NCBI GenBank assembly: GCA_031366005.1 | Contig: JANLZB010000076.1 | Span: 62,001-126,000 of the forward strand | Source of the DNA: JANLUX01 sp031366005 | Lineage (GTDB): Bacteria; Bacteroidota; Bacteroidia; AKYH767-A; OLB10 | Length of the DNA stretch: 64,000 nucleotides | Direction of reading: 5' to 3' | Shown: positions 44,404-53,338 of the stretch, in pieces | Numbering within the stretch: position 1 is the stretch's first letter | Layout of the letters: the number at the start of each line of letters is the position of its first letter | The notes under the pieces: model-generated | Told to the model about the DNA's origin: nothing | The model's input: the letters and a program-made list of their open reading frames with translations, nothing else | Databases searched by the model: none | Made by a program: the position numbers and the translations under genes

Positions 44404-45492
44404 CTATTGTGGAGTAGCAGTTGTGAGTTTTCTGTATAGGTTACTCATTCGAAGCAAGCTTAAATCCCAGTTATATAATGTTTCTGCTTTTTTTCTTCCG
44501 TTTTCTCCCATGATTTTGCGTAGTGATGCATCTGTTAGTAAAAGCTGAAGTGCATTTGCAGTGTCCTCATCATCTTTAACATTCACTATAATCCCTGTTA
44601 TTTTATCATCCACTACTTCTGTTAATCCACCAATGCGTGTTGCAACCACAGGGATACCACTAGCCAATGCTTCCACTGCTGCCACTCCAAATGTTTCCGA
44701 GTCAAGTATTGATAGGATGGCAAACACATCGAAATTTTGTAAAATATTGAGATAACGTTCAAGTTCATTCTTTTGATTGATATATCCATGAAAAATTACT
44801 TTATCAGAAATGTTTAATGAAGCGCAAAGATTTTGTAATTCTTTTTTTTGTGGACCATCACCTACAATTTCCAAGATTGCATTTGGAAAAGTTGCATGAA
44901 TACGGTGAAAGGCTTTAATCAAATACTCCACTCCGTATTTCGGAGAAAGTGTTCTTATGGTACCGATACGCAAAAGAGCATTGTTTAATTTTTCTTTTTT
45001 AGGATGAAAGAGATTCAAATCAACACCAAAGGGAACCAGCATTGCTTCGCATCCACTCAGGCGCTTAACTTCCTTCTTCGTTATTTCAGAAAGGACAGTA
45101 ACAGCATCGGCATGAGCCAAGGCATTCACTACTATCTTTCGCATGAAAATATTTTTTGGGCTATCAAAAATATCTGATCCCCAACCTGTGAGTAGAAATG
45201 GATGGAATCGACTCTTGTCTGCCAGAAATCCATAGCTCGTAGCATAATGAGCATGTAGTAAATCCGGTTTAATTTGTTTCAAAAGTTTTTTAACCCGGTA
45301 CACGTTTAAGAGGTAATCCAGTTTTGTGTGTGTAAATCTTTTTAGTGAATGATAGTTAACGTTACTAAATTTTATTCCACGCGAGAAAGAAATTACATGT
45401 AAGTCAAAATCATTTTGCAATCGTAGCCCATCTACCCATTTCTGGTTGTGCACACTCCCATTATCACATAAGATACAGATTCTTACAGCCAT
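44404..45492 (-). CDS. glycosyltransferase family 4
   Basis: This 362-residue GT-B enzyme carries the glycine-rich N-terminal motif region (ICILCDNGSVHNQKWVDGL), HAHYATSYGFLA, the hinge stretch LRIGTIRTLSPKYGVEYLI and the E-x7-E donor site (SETFGVAAVEALASGIPVVA). It retains a conserved sugar nucleotide but the specificity is not readable. It overlaps the epimerase gene by 10 bp. Confidence 0.88.
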   Translation of the reverse strand: MAVRICILCDNGSVHNQKWVDGLRLQNDFDLHVISFSRGIKFSNVNYHSLKRFTHTKLDYLLNVYRVKKLLKQIKPDLLHAHYATSYGFLADKSRFHPFLLTGWGSDIFDSPKNIFMRKIVVNALAHADAVTVLSEITKKEVKRLSGCEAMLVPFGVDLNLFHPKKEKLNNALLRIGTIRTLSPKYGVEYLIKAFHRIHATFPNAILEIVGDGPQKKELQNLCASLNISDKVIFHGYINQKNELERYLNILQNFDVFAILSILDSETFGVAAVEALASGIPVVATRIGGLTEVVDDKITGIIVNVKDDEDTANALQLLLTDASLRKIMGENGRKKAETLYNWDLSLLRMSNLYRKLTTATPQ

Positions 45493-46448
45493 CCTTTTTT
45501 CCTGTAATATTTTACAAGATTATTTAATCCCGTGATTAACCATTCTTTTTCATTGAAATCAATTACCTGTTTAAGTTTATCAGAAGGATAGATTTTCGTG
45601 TTAGTCAGCTCACGGTATTTTTCCAGATCAAATATTCTCAATGAAGGTGGAAGCAGATTCCCAATTCTTGCTACAGGATATGCAAAGAATCCTGGAAGAC
45701 ATAATGGCTTAAATTTTATTCCAGTTGCATTTTGGATGATGCCAATAAATTCATTGATGTTGCAGGCAGAATTCACATTATAAATTTCATTTTTAAACAT
45801 ATCATTTCTTATCATTTCAAAGATCACATAGGTCAGCGATTTTACATAAACGTAATTGACCATTGCATTTGCATCAATGTAAAAAAAATGTTTTCTGATT
45901 ATTGAACGTATCAGGTTTAATAATTTCTTTCCATCGTCTGCTTCACCAATTACATTAGTTGGTCTTAAGATCGAGAAAGATAAGTTTTGTTTGGGTCCTT
46001 GTTTAATTATGATATGTTCTGCTTCAAGTTTTGTTTTCTCATATTCGTTTTGAGGGTAACAAGCCTGATTTTCGTCTAACTGGTGTTGCGGATGTTTCTG
46101 TAATCCATATACTCCACCGCTGCTGATATGTACAAGTTTTATTTCCGGATATTTAGACATTGCAGAAAGAACTTTATGAGTGCCTTCTACATTTGTCTCG
46201 CGCATTTTTAAAACATTACGTTTTTCTCCTGCAATGTGAACAAAATAATTGGTTTGCGAAAGTTCAGTTGAGAACTTATGGAAACTTGTTAAATCGCCTT
46301 CTAAAATTTTAATTCGGTTTGATTGGTATGATCTTAACTTGTCTGGATGACGTGTGAGTAAAAAAAAATTTACATCTGGAGGAGCATCCTGCAGCAAATG
46401 CTGGCCAATAAATCCTGTTCCACCTGTTAAAAAAACTGATACACTCAT
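45483..46448 (-). CDS. NAD-dependent sugar epimerase/dehydratase (SDR)
   Basis: This is a 321-residue extended SDR with the nucleotide-binding loop FLTGGTGFIGQHLL, a serine in HISSGGVYGLQ and the catalytic YxxxK in NEYEKTKLEAE. It is expected to act on a nucleotide sugar (epimerase or 4-reductase); the exact reaction is unclear. It overlaps both neighbours (10 bp and 4 bp). Confidence 0.8.
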   Translation of the reverse strand: MSVSVFLTGGTGFIGQHLLQDAPPDVNFFLLTRHPDKLRSYQSNRIKILEGDLTSFHKFSTELSQTNYFVHIAGEKRNVLKMRETNVEGTHKVLSAMSKYPEIKLVHISSGGVYGLQKHPQHQLDENQACYPQNEYEKTKLEAEHIIIKQGPKQNLSFSILRPTNVIGEADDGKKLLNLIRSIIRKHFFYIDANAMVNYVYVKSLTYVIFEMIRNDMFKNEIYNVNSACNINEFIGIIQNATGIKFKPLCLPGFFAYPVARIGNLLPPSLRIFDLEKYRELTNTKIYPSDKLKQVIDFNEKEWLITGLNNLVKYYRKKGWL

Positions 46449-47368
46449 TGATTAATAGTTTTGGCAGCAGTAAAAACAAGTGGCAACGTAAACCAATAAG
46501 CTTTCATTTTTAGAAACCCAATTGGATTGAATGGTGCGATAAGTGAAAATATAACCAGCCGCATTAATACATTGACTAAACTTAGAAGGATGACTATATT
46601 AAGTTGATATGCTTTATGATGAACCTTATAGAATTTGATTTTGTTGATAATCTGATTGCTTATGGAAATATTATAATTCTTTTTTGCACTTTGGCCAATG
46701 TAATGCAAAACGTGGGTCTGGGGAACATATAATATCTGTTTATTTGATTGCATAATTCGAAAACAAAAATCAATATCTTCAATCCAGAATAATTTTTCGT
46801 TTAACAAACCAATGTCATCTAATAATGACTTATGAAAAAACATAGCAGCGCCAATCGCACTATCAACCATAAGGGATTTAGTAAGGTCCTTATCACCGTA
46901 TGATTTACTTTTTAAAAACTCATCAAGGTAAAACATTTCCGCTGCAATATATTTGATTTTTGGAAACCGGAAAACAGAGTGTTGCAAAGAGCCGTCAGGG
47001 TTGATTAATTGTGGTACTACCATAGCGACAGTTTCATCAACATGCAAAAACTCTTTTAATACCGAAACAGAATCTTCCACCAAAGCAGCATCAGGGTTAA
47101 GCATGAAAATATATTTACCAATGGCAATTTTAAATCCCTGATTGTTCGCCTTTGGAAAACCTGCATTGTAATTATTTTCAATGATGACTGTGTCTGGAAA
47201 ATCTTTTTTAACAGCTTCAACACTTCCATCTGTTGAATTATTATCAATTAAAATTATTTCAAAAGATGTTTTGCAAAAACGGTAAATGGAGCTGATGCAT
47301 TTAATCAACAGCTCTTTCACATTATAATTTACAATAATGATACTTACTTCAGGTTGTAAATTATCCAT
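46445..47368 (-). CDS. glycosyltransferase family 2, rhamnosyltransferase-like
   Basis: This 307-residue GT-A enzyme has the pattern VSIIIVNYNVKELLIKCISS, DNNSTDGSVE, FMLNPDAALV (metal-binding DxA/DxD type) and FWIEDIDFCFRI. WbbL-like rhamnosyltransferases share this layout. A hydrophobic C-terminal segment (LNIVILLSLVNVLMRLVIFS) indicates membrane attachment. Start and stop overlap the neighbours by 8 and 4 bp. Confidence 0.85.
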   Translation of the reverse strand: MDNLQPEVSIIIVNYNVKELLIKCISSIYRFCKTSFEIILIDNNSTDGSVEAVKKDFPDTVIIENNYNAGFPKANNQGFKIAIGKYIFMLNPDAALVEDSVSVLKEFLHVDETVAMVVPQLINPDGSLQHSVFRFPKIKYIAAEMFYLDEFLKSKSYGDKDLTKSLMVDSAIGAAMFFHKSLLDDIGLLNEKLFWIEDIDFCFRIMQSNKQILYVPQTHVLHYIGQSAKKNYNISISNQIINKIKFYKVHHKAYQLNIVILLSLVNVLMRLVIFSLIAPFNPIGFLKMKAYWFTLPLVFTAAKTINQ

Positions 47369-48308
47369 TCTGAAAAGGTTTACATAACAATCTGAAAATT
47401 TTTATCACAAGATAAACCGGCAGCAATAAAATACATATCACTGGTAAAATAAATTTATTAATCTTATAATAATGAAGTGGCTTATAGGAGGAATTAATAA
47501 TGAAATTTATGGCGAGGTCAGTATATTCTTCCACCATTCTTAAAAAGAAATAAATACGGTTTTTGAAATTCAGTTTGTAGTTACTGAACTGTTTTTCAGC
47601 GATAGGCAAAAAATAACTTTGCATGCCTTTTTTATCATAGCTGAAACTTTTTTCGTGTGTACGAACTAACACCAATGATTGCGGAGCATCCACATATTGA
47701 AAAATAAAATCATTAATTGCCCAGCGCTGAAATAATTCCCAGTCTTCCAACTTCAGAAGTTTCGTATCAAACAAGCCCGATTCCGCCAAAACATTTTTTC
47801 TGATTAATGGGGAACTGATGACCATTATATTTTGCCTGATGATAGTATTTATCAGTCCACGTCCATTGCCAGAATACTTTTTTATCCATGGTTTGTTTTC
47901 CGGTTGGAGTGAATAAAATAACTCATCAGGTTTGCCATCCGTGAAATATCTTGCATCACCATAAGCAATATCTACATCATTATATTTTTCCAAAACATCC
48001 ACATGCGATTTTAATTTATCGCATTCAATCAGATCATCTGCATCTAAAAACAAAATGTAATCTCCTTTTGACTGACTGATTCCATAATTGCGTGCTGCAG
48101 ATGGTCCTGCATTTTGCTGCGAAAAATATTTTATTCTCTGATCTTTCTCAATCCACTCTTGTACATTTTGCTTTGTATCGTCAGTTGATCCGTCATCTAC
48201 AACAATGCATTCCCAGTTATGGTATGACTGGTTTTGTAATGATTGCAAAACCTGTGAAATGAAAAGGCCATAATTATATGTTGGAATAATAACGGATACC
48301 ATTTTCAA
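47361..48308 (-). CDS. glycosyltransferase family 2
   Basis: This 315-residue GT-A enzyme opens VSVIIPTYNYGLFISQVLQS and has DDGSTDDTKQ and the metal motif LFLDADDLIE. A C-terminal hydrophobic stretch (FILPVICILLLPVYLVIKIF) anchors it in the membrane. It overlaps the next GT2 gene by 4 bp. Specificity unknown. Confidence 0.85.
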   Translation of the reverse strand: MKMVSVIIPTYNYGLFISQVLQSLQNQSYHNWECIVVDDGSTDDTKQNVQEWIEKDQRIKYFSQQNAGPSAARNYGISQSKGDYILFLDADDLIECDKLKSHVDVLEKYNDVDIAYGDARYFTDGKPDELFYSLQPENKPWIKKYSGNGRGLINTIIRQNIMVISSPLIRKNVLAESGLFDTKLLKLEDWELFQRWAINDFIFQYVDAPQSLVLVRTHEKSFSYDKKGMQSYFLPIAEKQFSNYKLNFKNRIYFFLRMVEEYTDLAINFIINSSYKPLHYYKINKFILPVICILLLPVYLVIKIFRLLCKPFQNG

Positions 48309-49021
48309 CTTCTGAGTTTGCTGTAAATTCTGAATAAAAACAACAAAACGGGATTCATATATTTATCCTGCGCTGCTCTCCGTTCGGCCATTAACTTTTC
48401 CCGGTTTTTTTTATCTGAACTGACACCATTCATATCAAATGATGCAATTTCCAGCTGCAAATGTTTGGTAGAAACTTTATTAGAAATGATAACTCTTACA
48501 AAAAATTCATAGTCGCCAGCTATTTTAAAATGTTCGTCATAACCGCCATATTTTATAAACAATTCACGTTTTATAAATGAAACAGGATGCCATAACGTAT
48601 CAGCATAAAGCTGAACAACTCCTATTTTATCAGGCATTGTACGATGAATAACAGAACCGTTAACTTCTCTTGTTTGCTTATTGCCGTAAACAATATCTGC
48701 TGTTGGTTTTTGATTGAAAACATTTTGCAGAACAGTTTCATTAACCAAAGTATCACCTGAATTCAAAAACAAACAATACATTCCATTGGCAATTGCAATA
48801 CCTTTATTCATTGCATGATAAATACCTTTATCTTTTTCAGAAATCCAGTAGGAAATATTTTCACTATATTTTTTTATAACATCCACACTTCCATCTGTTG
48901 ATCCACCATCAATAATAATATATTCGTAATCTGTAAAATTTTGTTGAAAGACACTCTCAATGGTTTTTCCAAGGCCATCGGAATTATTAAAATTAATAGT
49001 GATAACAGATAATTTCAACAT
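48305..49021 (-). CDS. glycosyltransferase family 2 (WcaA/WcaE-like)
   Basis: This 238-residue soluble GT-A enzyme has LSVITINFNNSDGLGKTIES, DGGSTDGSVD, LFLNSGDTLV and the acceptor-side LWHPVSFIKRELF, typical of small colanic-acid-like transferases. It begins 1 bp after the stop of the fdtB-like gene, with which it is probably co-translated. Confidence 0.85.
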   Translation of the reverse strand: MLKLSVITINFNNSDGLGKTIESVFQQNFTDYEYIIIDGGSTDGSVDVIKKYSENISYWISEKDKGIYHAMNKGIAIANGMYCLFLNSGDTLVNETVLQNVFNQKPTADIVYGNKQTREVNGSVIHRTMPDKIGVVQLYADTLWHPVSFIKRELFIKYGGYDEHFKIAGDYEFFVRVIISNKVSTKHLQLEIASFDMNGVSSDKKNREKLMAERRAAQDKYMNPVLLFLFRIYSKLRS

Positions 49022-49022
49022 C

Positions 49023-50108
49023 TCAGAATTTATTCATCACATCTGTTACTCTTGCTATATCATCAGCAGTATGATAATAGGAAAGAGGCAAGCTCAATGT
49101 TGTCTGATGTATCTCTTCTGCAATGGGTGTTTCATAATGATCAATGATTCCCATCATCGCTTTTTGTTTGTTGGGAGCAACAGGATAATGTATTTCTGTT
49201 TTTATTTCATGACGCAATAAATATTCTTTTAACGCATCGCGTTTTGGGTGACGGATATTAAAAATATGATATACATCTTTATAGTCAGCATGAGTTACCG
49301 GCTTGATAAAATCAGGTTTTAAATTTTCAAGATAGATTTTGGCAAGCTCCCGTTTATGCTGATTGATTTTATCTAAATATTTAAGCTTAACGCTAAGAAA
49401 CGCAGCCTGAACTTCATCCAGCCTCGAATTAAAACCAATCAATTCATTATAATATTTTTTATGCGAACCGTAATTACGCAATGAACGGATTGTATCAGCC
49501 AATGCATCATCATTACAGGTCATAGCACCTGCATCAGCTAATGCCCCAAGATTTTTTGTTGGATAAAAACTAAATGCACCAATGTCACCAAAGCTTCCTG
49601 CTTTTTGATTTTTATATTCAGCACTATGCGCCTGTGCGCAATCCTCTATTATTTTCAGATTGTGTTTTTGTGCAATTGCTTTTATAGCATCCATATCGCA
49701 GACTTTGCCATACAAATGCACAAGCATTATTGCTTTTGTGTTTGGAGTAATGGCAGCTTCAATTTTGAGCGGATCAATATTGTAAGTTGCGATATCCGGC
49801 TCCACCAGCACAGGTTTCAAATTGTTATGAACTATTGATAAGATGGTAGCAATGTAAGTATTGGAAGGAACAATTATTTCACTCTGTGCAGAGAAATTAA
49901 ATGCACGCAATGCAAGTATTAATGCATCCAAACCATTGGCAACACCAATGCAGTTTTTGGTATTGCAATAGTTTGCAAATTCCGATTCAAAATTTTTAAC
50001 ACGGTTGCCGAGTATGTACCAACCGCTCTGCATCGTTTCAGTAAATACGGTTTGATATTCATTAAAGAAAGGGGCATTTAATTTGCCAAGATTTTCGTAT
50101 TCAATCAT
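49023..50108 (-). CDS. fdtB: FdtB/QdtB-like dTDP-sugar 3-aminotransferase
   Basis: This 361-residue DegT-family PLP enzyme has EDCAQAHSAEYK and the PLP lysine in FYPTKNLGALADAG. The direct 4-bp overlap with an FdtA-like ketoisomerase assigns it to synthesis of a 3-amino-3,6-dideoxyhexose (Fuc3N or Qui3N) on dTDP. Upstream rmlA and rmlB and a downstream acetyltransferase (fdtC) are not in the window. Galactose or glucose stereochemistry cannot be decided. Confidence 0.8.
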   Translation of the reverse strand: MIEYENLGKLNAPFFNEYQTVFTETMQSGWYILGNRVKNFESEFANYCNTKNCIGVANGLDALILALRAFNFSAQSEIIVPSNTYIATILSIVHNNLKPVLVEPDIATYNIDPLKIEAAITPNTKAIMLVHLYGKVCDMDAIKAIAQKHNLKIIEDCAQAHSAEYKNQKAGSFGDIGAFSFYPTKNLGALADAGAMTCNDDALADTIRSLRNYGSHKKYYNELIGFNSRLDEVQAAFLSVKLKYLDKINQHKRELAKIYLENLKPDFIKPVTHADYKDVYHIFNIRHPKRDALKEYLLRHEIKTEIHYPVAPNKQKAMMGIIDHYETPIAEEIHQTTLSLPLSYYHTADDIARVTDVMNKF

Positions 50109-50473
50109 GTATTGTAAGGTTCAAAAATATAATCGTGTTCATTATAATATTCAGAAGCAAGCACCATCAAAATTGCATCGGGCGAAAAATTATACATCTT
50201 ATGCCAGTCTTTACTTTCAAGCAACAGACATATATTCGGCTGATCCAACTCAAATATTTTTTCTTCTTTTCCATCATAATTATAAATAGTGCAGCTGCCC
50301 TGAATGCAAATAGCAGCTTGCACAGTTTTAACATGACGGTGTCCTCCACGAATTGAATCATCCACACCATAAATGTAAAAGATACGTTTAATGTCAAATG
50401 GGATTGATCTTTCAATGACAGTTAGATTTCCTCGCTTATCAGTAAAAGTTTTCAGGTCAATGAGTGATGCCAT
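50105..50473 (-). CDS. fdtA: FdtA/QdtA-like dTDP-4-keto-6-deoxyhexose 3,4-ketoisomerase
   Basis: This 122-residue RmlC-like cupin has the family start LKTFTDKRGNLTVIERSIPF, the catalytic histidines in GGHRHVKTVQAAICIQG and DWHKMYNFSPDAILMVLAS. It shifts the keto group from C4 to C3 so the adjacent aminotransferase can act. The single-domain form lacks the acetyltransferase domain found in WxcM-type fusions. Confidence 0.88.
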   Translation of the reverse strand: MASLIDLKTFTDKRGNLTVIERSIPFDIKRIFYIYGVDDSIRGGHRHVKTVQAAICIQGSCTIYNYDGKEEKIFELDQPNICLLLESKDWHKMYNFSPDAILMVLASEYYNEHDYIFEPYNT

Positions 50474-50507
50474 AATTATTTAAGCGGTAAAATTAAAAAA
50501 GGAAACC

Positions 50508-51548
50508 TCAGAACCTCGTTAGATTACGAAAGTGGTTATATCTTTTAACAAATTCTGTTTTGCCTGAGAGGATTGCTTTTAAAAAGGACTTTGTGTTGTA
50601 TAAAAAAATCCTGAAGGATAATACAAAAGAAGAGGGCAACACAAGTTGATTTGTAGCATGTGCATCAAAACTATTTCCGGAAATAATATTTATTTCTTCT
50701 CTTATATATTTCCATTTTTCCAGGTAAGATTTATAAAAAACAGAAACAGCATCACCTGGTAATAAATAAATTTCCCCTGTTAATTGCACCTTGTCATTTA
50801 CATAAAATTTTAAATCATGAAAGTGAAAAAAAACAACTTGAAATATTTTTCCTGTGGTACGTTCTTTTCCTTCTATCTGATTATTATGGATTGTAAAAGA
50901 ATATTGCTGCACATTCCATGGAGCAATTCCACCTCCCGGATGTTGTAAAACATGTACCCCTTCAAACTGCGTTGTCCAGTTATCTAAATATTTCTGATCA
51001 CCAAACTTTCCATTCTCCGCGCGTGCGTAACACCATTCAATACATGCATTGCGCCACCAGGTCAATACCTTCAAACCACGATCATCATTTTTGAAAGTGA
51101 TAAACTGCACACAATAAATTCCACTGGTTTCGCTCTGATTATATAAGGGTGTGTAACGATGTTCGGTTATCAAGACAGAAGCATCTTTCATTTCATCTAT
51201 CAGCACCGCTGGGTTTTTATAAAAAAACAGGTCTGCATCAATGTAAGTGCAATGATTAAGTTTGAAATTATTTAGACAATAAAGGATGGTAGATGGTGTA
51301 CACGTCCAGCAATATTCTCCAGTGGTGCGTGTGGGTTTTATTTTTAACAACTCATTATCCTCAAATTCTTTTAATGAAATAACTGTAAGGTTTGGATAAT
51401 TTTGATTTTTAATAAATTGAAATGCAATATCATCAAACGCAAAAACATAAAGGTGAAAATTATCACAACATTCAAGCAATGATTTGTACATCACTAATCC
51501 GCGTGAGAGATAAGCAGAATTAAATAACGTACAAAAATTTAATTTCAT
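50508..51548 (-). CDS. GT-A glycosyltransferase, GT8-like
   Basis: This 346-residue protein has a DxD-type metal motif in TYIDADLFFYKNP and an N-terminal LFNSAYLSRGLVMYKSLL. It resembles nucleotide-diphospho-sugar transferases of unassigned specificity. The mid-section GDQKYLDNW resembles GT8-like acceptor loops. It shares one base with the upstream methyltransferase gene. The exact family is uncertain. Confidence 0.65.
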   Translation of the reverse strand: MKLNFCTLFNSAYLSRGLVMYKSLLECCDNFHLYVFAFDDIAFQFIKNQNYPNLTVISLKEFEDNELLKIKPTRTTGEYCWTCTPSTILYCLNNFKLNHCTYIDADLFFYKNPAVLIDEMKDASVLITEHRYTPLYNQSETSGIYCVQFITFKNDDRGLKVLTWWRNACIEWCYARAENGKFGDQKYLDNWTTQFEGVHVLQHPGGGIAPWNVQQYSFTIHNNQIEGKERTTGKIFQVVFFHFHDLKFYVNDKVQLTGEIYLLPGDAVSVFYKSYLEKWKYIREEINIISGNSFDAHATNQLVLPSSFVLSFRIFLYNTKSFLKAILSGKTEFVKRYNHFRNLTRF

Positions 51549-52393
51549 TAATTCGAAATATTATTTTTCAATTTAAACAGGAAACCTTTACGATATGTCC
51601 ATTTACCATTGAACTCTTCTGCAGGATCAATGGTGCTGTCAAATTGTGACAACAGCTCATATTTATTTAAGAAAGCAGTAACGAATTTATGCTCAGAAAA
51701 AAACCATGATGGATAAGAAGCATTATAAATTTCAGGCGGAACTTTTTGCACTGTTAAACGATCTTTTTCACCTTCAATAAATGCAGTGCGGTCAATAATA
51801 ATATATTTGAAATTATAATTAAGAAATTCTTTAATGCGAACGTAAGGCATCTCGAGATATTGAAGCACACTTGATAAAAATAATACTTGTGCAGGATTAT
51901 TTTTTAATGCATCATCAATGCTGTTGTAAAATTGCAAATGATCATCCTTTATGAATTCATTTCCACACGCAACAAAATGAGTTTGTTCAACTACATTCCA
52001 TGTTAAACTTTTTAAATGAGATAAGAAGTTCCGGTTCTGAAAATAAGAGCTGCCCAACGAACCTCCAAAGTCAATTACATTCAGATACAAATTGTATTCA
52101 TCAGCAATTAATTTAAACGTATCCAGCAATGGCTGTGAATATTGAATTTTATCAAACAAGACAGAATCACGCTCATAAACAGCTTCTCCGTTTTTTACTT
52201 TCAATACTGCATGTTTTACTTTTTTAAGAATGTTATTTGCGTTGTAACCTTTGGAATGTTTCATCGCTTCATCCCAGCATTTATAATTCCCGAACCAACC
52301 ATATTTTTTTGTTACGGGAAAAACACTTCGATATATTTTTTTTAAAAGACCGGGGATCATAATATTTATTGCTTGATTAAAATCAAGCGACAT
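51548..52393 (-). CDS. putative methyltransferase, TIGR04325 type
   Basis: This 281-residue SAM-dependent methyltransferase-like protein shows the family elements NVIDFGGSLGSSYFQNR, WNVVEQTHFVACG and the C-terminal YPSWFFSEHKFV. Members occur in polysaccharide and nonulosonate loci and probably O-methylate a sugar. An internal ATG (MIPGLLKK, residue 12, near 52360) is an alternative start. Confidence 0.75.
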   Translation of the reverse strand: MSLDFNQAINIMIPGLLKKIYRSVFPVTKKYGWFGNYKCWDEAMKHSKGYNANNILKKVKHAVLKVKNGEAVYERDSVLFDKIQYSQPLLDTFKLIADEYNLYLNVIDFGGSLGSSYFQNRNFLSHLKSLTWNVVEQTHFVACGNEFIKDDHLQFYNSIDDALKNNPAQVLFLSSVLQYLEMPYVRIKEFLNYNFKYIIIDRTAFIEGEKDRLTVQKVPPEIYNASYPSWFFSEHKFVTAFLNKYELLSQFDSTIDPAEEFNGKWTYRKGFLFKLKNNISN

Positions 52394-52404
52394 TGAATCT
52401 TAGA

Positions 52405-53307
52405 TTAATTAATTATTCTTCGAATGATTTTTTTGAAAATATTTTCTTGCTTCCTGTAAAGATTTTTAAAGGTGCGTTGGTCTTCTTTCTTTGAAATTTT
52501 AATCTCAGGTGGATGTTTTATTTCAATGATTTCATGAATCTCCTGTCCTGAAAGCCGCGCATCAAATGTTACCGTATGAGTTGCATCATCACCAAAACCA
52601 AGGTTAGATACAAGATTAAGATACGGAGTTATTCCCACTCCTGAATTTGTATAAATGCAATACACCCATTGGTAATCCCATGTGTCCACTTGTTTTTGGT
52701 ATGCCATTTCAAAACATGACATCCAGTATTCTTTCTCAGCTTTGGTTTTTAATATGCCTTTTAGATATTCTTTGTTTTTCTTTTTAGGAAAACTTTGCAT
52801 TTCTGGATCGTATAATTTCCATGCTCTTCTCCATGTTGCCCATCCCCATATTTCAATGTAATGACTGAAGTAATAGGTGTTTTTATTTTTTATTTTTTGT
52901 TTATTAAAGTAATTCGCACTTATGTGCATCACTGAAGTATTATCCTTATATTTTTTTAATAATTCACTGCAATAATTAAAAAAACTTATTCCCGGAAGGC
53001 AGTCATCCTCTAAGATAATACCCTCTTCAACATGTTCAAAAAACCAGGTGATTGCACCACTTACTGCATATTTACATCCGATATTTTCATTCTGAAAAAG
53101 TGTTTTAACATCACAATCCCAATCAATGGAGTCCATCACCACTTTTCTCGCAGCCATGCATTTATCCTGTTCTCCTTCTTTATGTTTCCGCGGACCATCA
53201 GCTGCAATAAACAACTGAGCAGGTTTGATTTTTTTTATTGACTCAAAAACAACTGCTGTGACATCGGGCCTGTTAAAGATTAAAAGTAATACGGGTGTAT
53301 TGAACAT
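52405..53307 (-). CDS. GT-A nucleotide-diphospho-sugar transferase
   Basis: This 300-residue protein opens VLLLIFNRPDVTAVVFESI and has an LFIAADGPR strand, the acidic motif GIILEDDCLPG and EIWGWATWRRAWKLYD. This pattern matches GNT-I-like glycosyltransferases found in bacterial glycan loci. Donor and acceptor are unknown. Basic C-terminus (FKKIIRRI). Confidence 0.75.
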   Translation of the reverse strand: MFNTPVLLLIFNRPDVTAVVFESIKKIKPAQLFIAADGPRKHKEGEQDKCMAARKVVMDSIDWDCDVKTLFQNENIGCKYAVSGAITWFFEHVEEGIILEDDCLPGISFFNYCSELLKKYKDNTSVMHISANYFNKQKIKNKNTYYFSHYIEIWGWATWRRAWKLYDPEMQSFPKKKNKEYLKGILKTKAEKEYWMSCFEMAYQKQVDTWDYQWVYCIYTNSGVGITPYLNLVSNLGFGDDATHTVTFDARLSGQEIHEIIEIKHPPEIKISKKEDQRTFKNLYRKQENIFKKIIRRIIN

Positions 53308-53338
53308 TTTTTTTCTTGCTTATTATTAAGACTTCAAA

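Noticed and set aside
49023..50108. This DegT aminotransferase as the missing PseC
   Set aside because: It overlaps an FdtA-type ketoisomerase, and its sequence pattern fits FdtB/QdtB.
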